64,000 bases of DNA from Salinactinospora qingdaonensis (GCF_039539445.1 NZ_BAABDD010000001.1:62001-126000); one strand, 5' to 3'. Positions 37,834 through 47,103 are shown, counted from the stretch's first letter. Notes: generated from the sequence alone by a model not told the origin. Numbers and translations: made by a program.

Positions 37834-38913
37834 TCAAGAAAGTGCCCCACGTGTCCTGTTTTCGGCTTGGCTGTCCAGGGGTAACGACGCAGCCAGAGTG
37901 TGCACTCGTCCGGCTGCGCCGGCCAGCCGCTCGACCGGGAGCGTGCCGTCGGCGACCGCACCCAGCACCGCCCGCAAGGTGGCGCGAAAGATCGTCTCGT
38001 CCTGTCCCGGCGCATCGTGGGGGTTCCCCAGACACACCAGGTCAGCTCCGGCGCGCAGCGCGGCCACGGCACCTCTGGCAACGCTCTCAGCCAATGTGGC
38101 GCCCCCCATATGCAGCGTGAGTCCCTGCATGTCCAACGCATCGGTCACGGCCACCCCATTGAAGGAGAGCTCTTCGCGCAGCAGGGTGTAGGCGCGTGGG
38201 CAGACGCTGGCGGGGGCCGCGGGATCGAGCGCGGGGATGAGGATATGGCCCACCATGACCATCTCCACGTCGGCGTCGACAGCCGCGGCAAAGGGCACCA
38301 ACTCTCGACGGTGCAGCGTCTGGGTGTCGATATCGATCACCGGTAGCGCCAGGTGGGAGTCGGTGCTCGTGGCGCCGTGTCCGGGGAAGTGCTTCACCGC
38401 GGCTGCCACTCCTGAAGAGCGGCAGCCGGCGATGAACGCCGTAACGTGGCGGGCCACCACCTGCGGGTCTGCGCCGAACGAGCGGGTACCGATCACGGGG
38501 TTGTGGGCCGCGGAGTCGATGTCGGCCACCGGCGCCAGCCCAGTGTCGATACCGGCCGCACGCAGCCGTTGGCCTATAGCGTGGGCCACCGCGCGGGTGC
38601 GCGCGGGATCGTCGATCAGGCCGAGTTCGCGGTGGCTAGGGTAGGGCGAGCCGGTAGCCGCGTCCAACCGGGTCACCGCTCCGCCCTCCTCGTCGGCGGC
38701 CACGATGAGCCCGCTGTGGCGCTGGCGCAGCGAGGTGGTCAGCGCGGCGGCGTCGACGGTGAGGTTGGCGGCGAAGCAGGTGGCCGCGCCCAAGCCCAGA
38801 CGTGCGGCCCGCGCCAGCCATTCGGGGACGCGCGTGCCGACGAAGCCGGGCATGAGCACGGTGTGGGTCATTCGGCGCAGCGCGGAATCGCGCTCGGCGT
38901 GCGGCACGCTCAC
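37834..38913 (-). CDS. GH3 beta-N-acetylhexosaminidase (NagZ/DasD-like)
   Basis: 359-residue glycoside hydrolase family 3 protein. The NagZ signature KHFPGHG (174-180) with D185, S186 and H187 in the following catalytic loop marks an N-acetylglucosaminidase rather than a beta-glucosidase. The nucleophile is Asp258 in VAVTDALDMQGL. No signal peptide, so it is probably cytoplasmic. The chosen GTG 38913 overlaps the TGA of the upstream permease gene (GTGA), coupling it to the ABC importer; ATG 38871 is an alternative. Likely role: cleaving imported GlcNAc-containing disaccharides or muropeptides. Confidence 0.88.
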   Translation of the reverse strand: MSVPHAERDSALRRMTHTVLMPGFVGTRVPEWLARAARLGLGAATCFAANLTVDAAALTTSLRQRHSGLIVAADEEGGAVTRLDAATGSPYPSHRELGLIDDPARTRAVAHAIGQRLRAAGIDTGLAPVADIDSAAHNPVIGTRSFGADPQVVARHVTAFIAGCRSSGVAAAVKHFPGHGATSTDSHLALPVIDIDTQTLHRRELVPFAAAVDADVEMVMVGHILIPALDPAAPASVCPRAYTLLREELSFNGVAVTDALDMQGLTLHMGGATLAESVARGAVAALRAGADLVCLGNPHDAPGQDETIFRATLRAVLGAVADGTLPVERLAGAAGRVHTLAASLPLDSQAENRTRGALS

Positions 38914-39791
38914 CCTTTCACCGCCCCCGCGACGAGGCCGGAGGCCAAGCCGCGCTGCACACACAGGAAGAACACCATGACCGGCACGGTGATGACGGTC
39001 GATGCGGCCATCATCGCGCCCCAGTCGGTGGTGTGCTGGCCGAAGAACTGGCGCAGCCCCACGGCGACGGTGTATTTGTCGCCACGGTTCATGAAGGTCA
39101 GCGCGAGGATGAACTCGTTCCAAGCCGTGATGAAGGAAAAGACCGCGGTGGCTACGAGCCCGGGGGCCACCAGGGGGAACAGCACCGAGCGAAACATCCG
39201 GCCCCATGAGGCGCCGTCGATGTAGGCGGCCTCCTCCACCTCGACGGGCACGGCGGCGACGAAGCCACGCAGCATCCAGATCGCGAAGGGCAACGACAGA
39301 GCCACGTAGACGGTGGCCAGGCCCAACAGGGAGTTGAGCATCCCCACATCGCGGACCAGCAAAAACAGCGAGATGACCAGGGCCTCCAGCGGCACCATCT
39401 GGATGATGAGCACCATAACCAGAATCGAGGTGCGCAGTCGGAACCGGAAGCGTGCCACGGCCACGGCCGCCAGCAGTGCCAGCAGGCCGGAGCCCACGAC
39501 GGTCACGAGCGCGACAACGAGAGAGTTGCGCAGATAGCCCAGGAAACCGCCTTCAGCCAGCACGTAACTGAAATGTGCCAGCGTGATCGAATCGGGTGCT
39601 AAGGCGTCGACCCCAGAGGTGACTCGGCCGGCGAAGGCGCTGGTCACCATAAAGTAGGCGGGAAACAGCGTGAACGCCACGACCGCGGCCACCGCCACGC
39701 CCTTGCCGAGAGCCCTGGCCACTCGGCGTCGGGCGCGCGAGGGAGTGGCCCAGGTGGCGCCACGCACCTTCCTGTGGGCCGTCGAGATCAT
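38910..39791 (-). CDS. Carbohydrate ABC transporter permease (MalG-type)
   Basis: 293-residue inner-membrane permease of the carbohydrate uptake-1 family with about six transmembrane helices. The EAA loop reads EEAAYIDGASWGRMFRSVLFPLVAPG and contacts the ATPase. ATG 39791 has AGGAGG upstream and overlaps the stop of the preceding permease (TGATG). No ATPase gene is in this operon, as in das- and ngc-type systems that share the multi-sugar ATPase MsiK. Confidence 0.92.
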   Translation of the reverse strand: MISTAHRKVRGATWATPSRARRRVARALGKGVAVAAVVAFTLFPAYFMVTSAFAGRVTSGVDALAPDSITLAHFSYVLAEGGFLGYLRNSLVVALVTVVGSGLLALLAAVAVARFRFRLRTSILVMVLIIQMVPLEALVISLFLLVRDVGMLNSLLGLATVYVALSLPFAIWMLRGFVAAVPVEVEEAAYIDGASWGRMFRSVLFPLVAPGLVATAVFSFITAWNEFILALTFMNRGDKYTVAVGLRQFFGQHTTDWGAMMAASTVITVPVMVFFLCVQRGLASGLVAGAVKG

Positions 39792-40759
39792 CGCAACTCC
39801 TCCTCGCGGAACAGCGCGCGCAGGTAGACGACGGTGATGGCGAGCAGCATGAGGGTGAGGAGCACGGCGATCGCCGAGCCCATCCCATAGTTCTGTTGGG
39901 CGAAGGAACGCACGTAGGACCACACTCCGAAGTTGAGGACCTCGGCGTTGGAACCGGAGCCGCCCGGCATCAGATAGACCTGGGCGAACACCTTGAAGTC
40001 CCAGATCGTCGACAGGATGGTCACCACGGCGAACACGGGGCGGATGGTGGGCACCGTGACGTGCCAGAAGCGCTGCCAGGCGGTGGCGCCGTCGAGGAGC
40101 GCGGCCTCGCCCAACTCCCGGGGGATGGTGAGGAGCCCGGCCAGTACGGTCACCGCCACGAACGGGAAACCGTGGTGGATGATGTTGAGGGTGACGATCG
40201 CGTAGAAGCTCAGCCGTTCGGTGAACCAGTTAACGCCTTCGGGACCGATGAGGCCCAGCGCGTGGAGCAGTTGGCGCACGATGCCGCGATCGACGTCGAA
40301 GATCCAGATCCAGACGTAGGTGCCGGTGACGGCCGGCATCGCCCAAGCCACCATCACACAGCCGATGACCCAGGTGCGCCAGAGTGGCCGCAGGCTGCGC
40401 AACAGCAGGGCGACCAGCGTGCCGAAGGCGACCGTTGCGCATACGGCGACCACGGCGAACACGATGGTGTTGGGCAACGCCACCGACCACAGGTAGGGGT
40501 CGGAGAGCAGCCGGAGGTAGTTGGCGCCGCCGTTGTAGTCGGGCCGGCCGGAAACGATGTTGTCCAACCCGTAGTCCTGGAAGGACAGCCAGACCACGCG
40601 CCCCAAGGGATAGCACAGCAGCCCGCCGATGACAGCGAGTGCGGGCGCCAGGAGCAGCCATGGCCGCGCTCGCTGCCGAAGCCGAGCGGGCAACACGAGC
40701 ACGGGGCGGCGCCGGTCGGGTGCCGTGGCGACCGGCCGGGTGAGTAGGCGCCGGCTCAT
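39788..40759 (-). CDS. Carbohydrate ABC transporter permease (MalF-type)
   Basis: 323-residue permease. A basic N-terminus (about 1-33) is followed by six transmembrane helices. The coupling loop is GEAALLDGATAWQRFWHVTVPTIRP. It lies 2 bp downstream of the binding-protein gene and overlaps the next permease at TGATG. Confidence 0.92.
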   Translation of the reverse strand: MSRRLLTRPVATAPDRRRPVLVLPARLRQRARPWLLLAPALAVIGGLLCYPLGRVVWLSFQDYGLDNIVSGRPDYNGGANYLRLLSDPYLWSVALPNTIVFAVVAVCATVAFGTLVALLLRSLRPLWRTWVIGCVMVAWAMPAVTGTYVWIWIFDVDRGIVRQLLHALGLIGPEGVNWFTERLSFYAIVTLNIIHHGFPFVAVTVLAGLLTIPRELGEAALLDGATAWQRFWHVTVPTIRPVFAVVTILSTIWDFKVFAQVYLMPGGSGSNAEVLNFGVWSYVRSFAQQNYGMGSAIAVLLTLMLLAITVVYLRALFREEELR

Positions 40760-40761
40760 GC

Positions 40762-42033
40762 TCAGGGGTCCTCGTTGAGGGTCTGTTCGATGTCGTCGGC
40801 CGCGGCGATGGCGGCGGCTTCGACCGACGCATCGCCGGCCAGGATCGACTGCACCATGGTCTGGAGCACCTTCTCGCCTTGCAGCTTGCCGTAGGCCGGG
40901 GTGACGGGAACGCCGCGCCCCGCCTCGGTCATCTGCGTGGCGAAGGGGCGCAGCACCGGGTCGGCCGTTTCGGTGAAGGTGTCGATCTGCTGCTGTTTGC
41001 CGGGAAAGTAGGTGGTCTCTTCCGCCCAGCGCAGGGCGTAGTCGTCGCGGGTGAGCAGCTCCACGAACTGCCAGGACAGATCGGGGGCGTCGCTGTCGTT
41101 GAACACCGATAGATGGGCGCCGCCGAGGAAGGAGGGGCTGTAGCCGCCTTCGGGACCGGGAATGGCAAAGGAGCCGAGTTTGCCTTCGAGGTCGGGGTTG
41201 TCGGCCAGGATCGCTTTGGGGCTCCAACTTCCCATGATGGCCATAGCCACGTTGCCGTCTGCGAAGTTGTCTTGGATGTCGGTCTCTTGCCAGGTGGTGG
41301 CGCCAGTGGTGGAAACCTTGTCCGCAAGGGCCAGGTCGGTGAAGTAGGTGATGCCCGCGCGCGACTCCGAACTGTCGATCCCCGATGTCCACACGCCGCG
41401 GTCGCTTTGGCTGGCGATGTGGCCCCCGGCTCCCCAAACGAACGGCAGCAGACTGTACTCGGCGTTGCCGGGGACGGGGAAGGCGACCATATCGTCGGTC
41501 TCCTCGGCGATGGTGGTGGCGGTCTCGCGCAGTTCGTCCCAGTCGCGGGGCTGGTCGAGGCCGAGGTCGGCGAACACGTCGGTGCGGTAGAGGATCGCGC
41601 GGACGCCGACGTACCACGGCACTCCGTAACGGCGGTCTTCGAAGGTGCCGGCCTCCAGCAGTCCGGGAACGTAGCCGCTGGTGTCGCCGACGCGGTCAGT
41701 GAGGTCGGCGAGGGCCCCGGCCTGAGCGAACTCCGGCGTCCACGTGGTGCCCACTTCGGCCACGTCGGGCATGGTGCCCCCGGCGATAGCGGTGACGAAC
41801 TTGTTGTGCGCGTCGGCCCAGGGAACGAACTGGACGTTGACCGTGGCACCGGTCTGCTGCTCGAACTCGGCGGAGACTTCGGAGAAGAAGGCTTCGGCAC
41901 CGGGGCTGGTGCCCTCCATGATCCACACGTCGAGGGCGGTGGCCTCGGAGAAATCCCCGGTGGCGCAGGCGCTCGCGCTCACGGTGAGGGCTGTGCTCAC
42001 CGCGGCCGCGGACAGGACACGTGCTGGGCTCAT
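40762..42033 (-). CDS. Sugar ABC transporter substrate-binding lipoprotein
   Basis: 423-residue extracytoplasmic solute-binding protein, family 1. The signal peptide ends in TVSASAC, a slightly atypical lipobox with Cys near residue 23. Body motifs are VWIMEGTSPGAEAFFSEVSAEFEQQTGATVNVQFVPW-type segments and the C-terminal GVPVTPAYGKLQGEKVLQTMVQ. ATG 42033 has GGGGGAGAG upstream. Order binding protein - permease - permease - GH3 matches dasABCD of Streptomyces, which imports chitobiose; GlcNAc oligomers are therefore the favoured, unproven, ligand. Confidence 0.9.
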   Translation of the reverse strand: MSPARVLSAAAVSTALTVSASACATGDFSEATALDVWIMEGTSPGAEAFFSEVSAEFEQQTGATVNVQFVPWADAHNKFVTAIAGGTMPDVAEVGTTWTPEFAQAGALADLTDRVGDTSGYVPGLLEAGTFEDRRYGVPWYVGVRAILYRTDVFADLGLDQPRDWDELRETATTIAEETDDMVAFPVPGNAEYSLLPFVWGAGGHIASQSDRGVWTSGIDSSESRAGITYFTDLALADKVSTTGATTWQETDIQDNFADGNVAMAIMGSWSPKAILADNPDLEGKLGSFAIPGPEGGYSPSFLGGAHLSVFNDSDAPDLSWQFVELLTRDDYALRWAEETTYFPGKQQQIDTFTETADPVLRPFATQMTEAGRGVPVTPAYGKLQGEKVLQTMVQSILAGDASVEAAAIAAADDIEQTLNEDP

Positions 42034-42266
42034 GCTCTCCCCCGTCCCTTTTGGTGTGCCAAGCCTGCCGGCTCCCCCTGCGATGGGCGGCACGGGCGAT
42101 GCGGTTTATGTCAGGAATACGGCAACAACCATCACCATTGCGTGAGTACACCATGACAACGGGTAAATATCCCGGACACACCTATAGTAACCAGAAAACT
42201 ACAAAACGGAAGAGTTTGCAGCGTATCCACCATATTTTCGCCGGCGTAGCGGGCGAAAGACCGGCC

Positions 42267-42306
42267 CATGGGTGGGCGCCTCGCTGCGGCGAAGCGCCCA
42301 CCCATG
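42267..42306 (-). terminator. Terminator after the 151-aa gene
   Basis: Perfect 13-bp stem CATGGGTGGGCGC / GCGCCCACCCATG with a 14-base loop, 6 bp past the stop of the minus-strand gene. The adjoining 42034-42266 is AT-rich and must carry the promoter of the sugar operon; no dre-type DasR site was found in it. Confidence 0.6.
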
Positions 42307-42311
42307 GTGCT

Positions 42312-42767
42312 CTATTCGGAGATGCCCGAGGCGATGCGCAGAGTCGAGACGAGTTCGGCCCGACTGTAGATGGCGCGGCCGATAGCTGCCGCGAACGCGG
42401 CGAGCATGTGGACGAAGATCAGCGGGTCGCCCTGGGAGAAGCGCTCGGCGATCTCGTGCTCGCCCAGCGAGTAGGCTTCCCACGCGGTGACCACCGCGAA
42501 CTCCACCTCGGGCTCCAACAGATCGGCGACGGCCCGAGCGACCGCCTCGCGCGAGTCCGCTGGTTTCCACACCACGCCGGTTTCCTGCACGCGGCGAGTG
42601 AGGAAGGAAGCGAAAACCTTCAGCTCCGAAGTCACCGCCTCGGTGTGGCCGCCCTCGACGATGACAGCGATAGCCGTGTCAAGGGACTGCCGTTCTCGGC
42701 CCGCATAGGCATCGATGAGGTCGATGGCGATCCGCTTGGCGTCGTCGGTGCCACCTGGAGTGGACAT
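42312..42767 (-). CDS. Uncharacterised protein (151 aa)
   Basis: A 151-residue soluble helical protein with no recognised family. Notable segments are DAKRIAIDLIDAYAGRERQS, AVTSELKVFASFLTRRVQE and DPLIFVHMLAAFAAAIGRAI. ATG 42767 has AAGGAAGGG upstream. It is on the same strand as the fatty-acid methylation genes and starts 95 bp after them, so co-transcription is possible. Confidence 0.65.
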   Translation of the reverse strand: MSTPGGTDDAKRIAIDLIDAYAGRERQSLDTAIAVIVEGGHTEAVTSELKVFASFLTRRVQETGVVWKPADSREAVARAVADLLEPEVEFAVVTAWEAYSLGEHEIAERFSQGDPLIFVHMLAAFAAAIGRAIYSRAELVSTLRIASGISE

Positions 42768-42862
42768 GCCGGCCCTTCCTTGGGTCAATCGTGCTGATAC
42801 GTCTGGCCGGAAACGCTGCCGTGGTACAACAACCGCGGCGTCACCGTGATTTCCGGGAAAGG

Positions 42863-44134
42863 CTAGGCCACGGGAGGTTCGAAAGCCGGACGCAGCGGCA
42901 TCCCTGAATCGGTGCCGTCGGGTTTGACGCCCAGGATTTGGTGGAGTTGGACGACATCGTTTTCAAAGCCGAGCACACAGCCGGCCATGTAGAGTCGCCA
43001 CACCCGCGCGGTCGCCTGGCCGACTTCGGCCACCGCCGCGTCCCAGTTACGGTCGAGGTTGGCGCACCAGTCACGGAGCGTCAGCGCATAGTGCTCGCGC
43101 AGGTTCTCCTGATGGCGGATCTCGAAACCGGTGTCGTTCATGACCGTCTGCAAGAACCCCGGCCCCTCAAGCTCCCCGTCGGGGAAGACGTAGCGGTTGA
43201 TCACCCCGTTGGACTTAAACGGCGGCAGATCGTTGCGTGGGCGAGTGATGCAGTGGTTGAGTAGCCGACCGCCCGGCTTGAGCTTGTGGTAGAGCGAGGC
43301 GAAGTAAGCGGGCACGTTCTTCTTGCCGATGTGCTCGGTCAGGCCGATGGAGCTGACGCGGTCGTAGCTGCCGTCGGGCACGTCGCGATAGTCCATATGG
43401 CGCACCTCGGCAAGGTCACCCATCCCCTCCTCGGCGATACGCTTGCGCGCCCATTCGGCCTGCTCCTTGGAGAGGGTGACCCCCAGGGCCTTGACGCCGT
43501 ACTCGCGGGCGGCGTGCAGCACCATACCGCCCCATCCGCACCCCACGTCCAGCAGGTGCATGCCCTCACTCAGCCCCAGTTTGCGCGCCACGAGGTCGTG
43601 CTTGTGGAACTGTGCCTGCTCCAGCGTCGCCTCCGCGGTGGGGTAGACGGCGCAGGTGTAGGCCATGGACGGACCCAGCACCAGCTCGTAGAAAGCGTTG
43701 GAGACGTCGTAGTGGTGCTGGATGACCTCGGCGTCGCGCTTCTTGGAGTGGCGCGTCCCCCGCCCGAGCAGCCGAGAGCCGCGCATCTCCTGCGGCGGCG
43801 GGGACACCCGGTTGACGAACTTGACCCAGCCAATGTCCTTGGCGATCCCGGCAAGCTGGAGGGGGGAGAGCCGAATCCCCTCACTGAACACGAAATCCGA
43901 CATGCGCCGCAGCGCAGTGTACATATCGCCCTCAAGGTCGAGGTGCCCCGAGACGTAGGCCCGGGTCAACCCGAGGGCTCCCGGCGACTGGGCCAGGTAG
44001 TTCAACGCGACCGGGGTCCGAATGACCAGCGTGATGTCGCTGTTCGGGTCACCGGCCGCGCTACCGTCGTAGGCCCGGAACCGGATCGGCGCCTCAGGGC
44101 CAACGACACGTTCAAATATCTCCGCCAGGCGCAT
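42863..44134 (-). CDS. tmsB: SAM-dependent fatty-acid methyltransferase (CFA-synthase family; TmsB-like)
   Basis: 423-residue mycolic-acid/cyclopropane synthase family protein. The SAM-binding motif LLDVGCGWGGMVLHAAREYG is near residue 192, and EHIGKKNVPAYF and the bicarbonate-site region follow. The preceding gene encodes an FAD-dependent reductase. This pair corresponds to tmsA/tmsB of actinomycetes (bfaA/bfaB, ufaA1 in mycobacteria), where the methyltransferase adds a methylene to C10 of an oleoyl chain of a phospholipid and the flavoprotein reduces it to a 10-methyl group. Function is inferred from this pairing. Confidence 0.85.
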   Translation of the reverse strand: MRLAEIFERVVGPEAPIRFRAYDGSAAGDPNSDITLVIRTPVALNYLAQSPGALGLTRAYVSGHLDLEGDMYTALRRMSDFVFSEGIRLSPLQLAGIAKDIGWVKFVNRVSPPPQEMRGSRLLGRGTRHSKKRDAEVIQHHYDVSNAFYELVLGPSMAYTCAVYPTAEATLEQAQFHKHDLVARKLGLSEGMHLLDVGCGWGGMVLHAAREYGVKALGVTLSKEQAEWARKRIAEEGMGDLAEVRHMDYRDVPDGSYDRVSSIGLTEHIGKKNVPAYFASLYHKLKPGGRLLNHCITRPRNDLPPFKSNGVINRYVFPDGELEGPGFLQTVMNDTGFEIRHQENLREHYALTLRDWCANLDRNWDAAVAEVGQATARVWRLYMAGCVLGFENDVVQLHQILGVKPDGTDSGMPLRPAFEPPVA

Positions 44135-44152
44135 AGCCTTCCCTTCTCACCG

Positions 44153-44178
44153 CACGCCGGCCGTGCCGGTCCGGCGTG
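44153..44178 (-). terminator. Intercistronic hairpin tmsA-tmsB
   Basis: CACGCCGG / CCGGCGTG stem filling the 44-bp gap between the flavoprotein stop and the methyltransferase start. It may lower expression of the second gene or stabilise the upstream message rather than end transcription. Confidence 0.45.
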
Positions 44179-45606
44179 TCACCTGTTGCCCACACACTTG
44201 GCGTAGAGGTCAAGGAGCCGGTCACCGGGGTCGTAGGCGTGCTTGAGCCGCCGGTAAGCCGTCCCGTTGTAGAGCCGCCAGAACTGCTCTTCGGAGTAGT
44301 AGGCGTCGGAGTACAGCGACTTGTGTCCTCCCAGGTTCGTCACCTCCTCCTCGACGCGCCGGTTGTGGTGGGCCCTGCGCTGTCCGGGACGCATGGCAAC
44401 CATGCCCCAAAATCCGAAGTTCACATAAAGTCGTTCCCGTTCGAGGGGGTACAACGGCCACACGTGCCCGTCCTCGTCCCTCGCGGGAGGGTTCTCGCTC
44501 AATCGCAGCGGACACATCCAGATCGGCGACATGCCGATCTCGTCGTGGAAGAAGTCGAGGAAATCCGCCCCACGGTCGACCGGGATCTCGACGTCTTGGA
44601 TGACCGGCTCCGACTGGGGCTGCCCCCGGTAGTAGGCCAGCAGCCGACTGAAGTCGGTGCGCCGGTCCAGCGCTACGAGTTTGCGATAGACGTCGGAACG
44701 CTTGAGCGCGCGCGGCCACATCCGCCGTACCACCGGGTTGCCCAGACCGAAGGCCCGGGAGCACCAGAACCAGTCGGTATCCCAACGCCACAGGTAGTCG
44801 TGGACGGTCAGATAGTCGCCCGGCCCAGGGCCCGCATAGCGTGGAATCGATTGGTAGTAGACCTGGGAGCCGGTGTAGTCGCTGGTCCAGGGCGCCCGGT
44901 CGACGAAGGTCGCCAAAGTGATGTACAGCTCGTCGGCGGAGAAGACCACACCGTCGATGAAATCGACGCGCTGACCGTTGTGCTCGGCGTCGGCGCAGAT
45001 GCGGGCAAAGGCGTCCATGGCTGCCGTCGCGCTGGAGAAACGCAGGTGACGCAGGTGGACATAGGGCTTGACCGGCTCCAAACGCATCCGTAGCCGCAGG
45101 CTGTAGCCCAGCGTGCCGTACGAGTTGGGGAAACCGTAGAACAGGTCGCGGTGCTCGTTGTCGCGGCGCGCCACCACGATGTCGCCGCTGCCGGTGAGGA
45201 TCTCGATCTCCTCGACAGCCTCGTGCGGCAGACCATTGCGAAACGAGGACGACTCGATCCCCAGTCCGGTGACGGCTCCCCCGACGGTGATGGTGCGCAA
45301 CTGCGGCACCACGGTGGGCATGAGCCCATGCGGCAGCGTCGCCGCGACAAGGTCCTCGTAGGTGGTCATCCCCCCCACCTCGGCGACGCGCTCGGTGGGG
45401 TCGACCCGCAGTACCGAGGTGAAGCCGCTCACATCGAGCCGGGGCGTACGCGCGGGTTCCCGGAACCGGAACAGGTTGGAGGTGGGTTTGGCCAGCCGCA
45501 CCGGCGCGTCGGGGGGAAGCAGCGCGAACTCCTCGCGCAGCCGACTTGTGGCCGCGGCGTGGTCCGCCAGGTCGTGGGGGGTTCGCTGATCGGGTTGCCG
45601 GCTCAC
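44179..45606 (-). CDS. tmsA: FAD-binding oxidoreductase (TmsA-like, 10-methylene reductase)
   Basis: 475-residue vanillyl-alcohol-oxidase-family flavoprotein. The FAD-binding PCMH domain spans about 35-210 (GGMTTYEDLVAATLPHG, GGAVTGLGIESSSFRNGLPH, YGTLGYSLRLRMRL). The remainder forms the cap. It has no His-FAD linkage motif that I can see. In the tms/bfa system this enzyme saturates the methylene group made by the neighbouring methyltransferase. It precedes that gene by 44 bp. Confidence 0.82.
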   Translation of the reverse strand: MSRQPDQRTPHDLADHAAATSRLREEFALLPPDAPVRLAKPTSNLFRFREPARTPRLDVSGFTSVLRVDPTERVAEVGGMTTYEDLVAATLPHGLMPTVVPQLRTITVGGAVTGLGIESSSFRNGLPHEAVEEIEILTGSGDIVVARRDNEHRDLFYGFPNSYGTLGYSLRLRMRLEPVKPYVHLRHLRFSSATAAMDAFARICADAEHNGQRVDFIDGVVFSADELYITLATFVDRAPWTSDYTGSQVYYQSIPRYAGPGPGDYLTVHDYLWRWDTDWFWCSRAFGLGNPVVRRMWPRALKRSDVYRKLVALDRRTDFSRLLAYYRGQPQSEPVIQDVEIPVDRGADFLDFFHDEIGMSPIWMCPLRLSENPPARDEDGHVWPLYPLERERLYVNFGFWGMVAMRPGQRRAHHNRRVEEEVTNLGGHKSLYSDAYYSEEQFWRLYNGTAYRRLKHAYDPGDRLLDLYAKCVGNR

Positions 45607-45783
45607 TGTTCTCCGCTTCGTCGTTCATCCGCGATCGTGTCGACCGCACCGGCGCCATGCCCGGGCCGATCCGGCGCGAACCACCCTATTCCCACGTGGC
45701 CGGCAGACGGGAGAAAGGCCCGCCCGGACCGCCGTACCGGTGCGCGCCCACCAGCGCGGTACAAGAGAATATGCTCGACTGGC

Positions 45784-46596
45784 GTGCGCATCGCTCTCAT
45801 CGATTCCGGCCTTGGCCTGCTCTCCACCGCCGCCGCGCTGCGGGCTGCCCGGCCCGACGCCGATCTGATCCTGTCGATGGACCCCCAGCACATGCCGTGG
45901 GGGCCGCGCAGCCCCGAGGAGATCACCCGGCGCGCGCTGGCCGGGGCGCGGGCCGCTTTAGCGACGGAGCAGGGCAGCCACGGCGTGGACGCACTCGTCG
46001 TGGCCTGTAACTCCGCCTCGGTCCACGCGCTGCCGACGCTGCGCGCGCACCTGGAACCGACCGTGCCGGTCGTCGGAACCGTACCTGCCATCAAACCCGC
46101 CGCCGACGGTGGCGGACCCGTGGCGATCTGGGCGACCCCGGCCACCACTGACAGCCCCTACCAGCGTGACCTGATCGCCCGTTTCGCGCGCGGCGCCCAG
46201 GTGGCACCGGTAGCCTGCGAGGGGCTGGCCGGCGCGGTGGAAAGCGGCGATACGGCGGCGGTGGCTGCGGCGATCGCGACCGCGGCCGAACGCACCCCGC
46301 CCGATGTGGCCGCGGTCGTTTTGGGGTGCACCCACTACGACTTGGTGAGCGAGCCGATTACCGCCGCGTTGGGCGAAGGGGTCGAACTGTTCACCGCCGC
46401 CACTGCCGTGGCCGCGCAGACGCTCCGACGCCTCCAGGTCCAGCGCCGCCCCGACGCCTCCCCCACGGGACGGCTCACCGTGCTCAGCAGCGGCCACCCC
46501 GGTGAACTGCCCGCGCCCGCCCTGACCTATCCCGCCGGCGCGTTTCTCGCGCAGACCCCGCGCGCGCACCCGGCGCCGGTTTACGGCCCTCGATAG
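45784..46596 (+). CDS. Glutamate/aspartate racemase superfamily protein (MurI-like)
   Basis: 270 residues. Both catalytic cysteines of cofactor-independent racemases are present: CNSAS near residue 77 and GCTHYDLV near 182. The N-terminal loop is DSGLGLLS, where canonical MurI has DSGxGGL, and the C-terminus is extended by a Pro/Arg-rich tail (about 220-270). It may be a second, divergent glutamate racemase rather than the essential MurI. A TATGCT -10 element ends 7 bp before GTG 45784, which predicts a leaderless mRNA. Confidence 0.75.
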   Translation: MRIALIDSGLGLLSTAAALRAARPDADLILSMDPQHMPWGPRSPEEITRRALAGARAALATEQGSHGVDALVVACNSASVHALPTLRAHLEPTVPVVGTVPAIKPAADGGGPVAIWATPATTDSPYQRDLIARFARGAQVAPVACEGLAGAVESGDTAAVAAAIATAAERTPPDVAAVVLGCTHYDLVSEPITAALGEGVELFTAATAVAAQTLRRLQVQRRPDASPTGRLTVLSSGHPGELPAPALTYPAGAFLAQTPRAHPAPVYGPR

Positions 46597-46755
46597 ACTG
46601 ACGGCAACCGGGGGATAACGGAAATGCCTGGGACACCGTCGTCCCTGCCCGGCCGCCTCTGGAGCCTCTCGCCCTCTCGCGTGACCGTGGCGCGTCGGCC
46701 CCGGCGGTGGCCCGCACAACCGCGCCGACACACCAGGATGGGAGCGCTGCGATAT

Positions 46756-47103
46756 ATGGGATGGCGAGACCGCTTCGGGCTGCGCAGGGCACGCAAGCGC
46801 AGCGGGACCCGGTTCGACCGCTCGGCCGACGATGCCGACGTCTCCGCATTGATCGAGTTCGCCAAGAGCCGCACCGGCGTGGAGTTCTACGTCGAGCCCG
46901 AAACGTTCGCGACCAACACCACAGCGGTGGCCGTGGCCACCGATGGCGAGTGGATTCGCCGGCGGGTGGGGTCACCTGACGTTATCCGCAAGGTTGCCCG
47001 CTCGCTGGCCGCCCCGGCATACGATGTGCAAATCGTTGGCTACCCCCGGCGGATGCGGGAGTGGACGGCGCGCAACAAGCGCGGCCTGTCGCTGGAGGAG
47101 TAG
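46756..47103 (+). CDS. Uncharacterised conserved protein (115 aa)
   Basis: A basic 115-residue protein, no family recognised. The core reads DDADVSALIEFAKSRTGVEFYVEPETFATNTT and ends in MREWTARNKRGLSLEE. ATG 46756 lies ten bases after GGGAGC; ATG 46738 is an alternative. It is followed 74 bp later by the AI-2E-type permease gene on the same strand. Confidence 0.65.
   Translation: MGWRDRFGLRRARKRSGTRFDRSADDADVSALIEFAKSRTGVEFYVEPETFATNTTAVAVATDGEWIRRRVGSPDVIRKVARSLAAPAYDVQIVGYPRRMREWTARNKRGLSLEE

Noticed and set aside
42034..42266. DasR dre site for the sugar operon
   Set aside because: No match to GTGGTCTAGACCAC in the upstream region.
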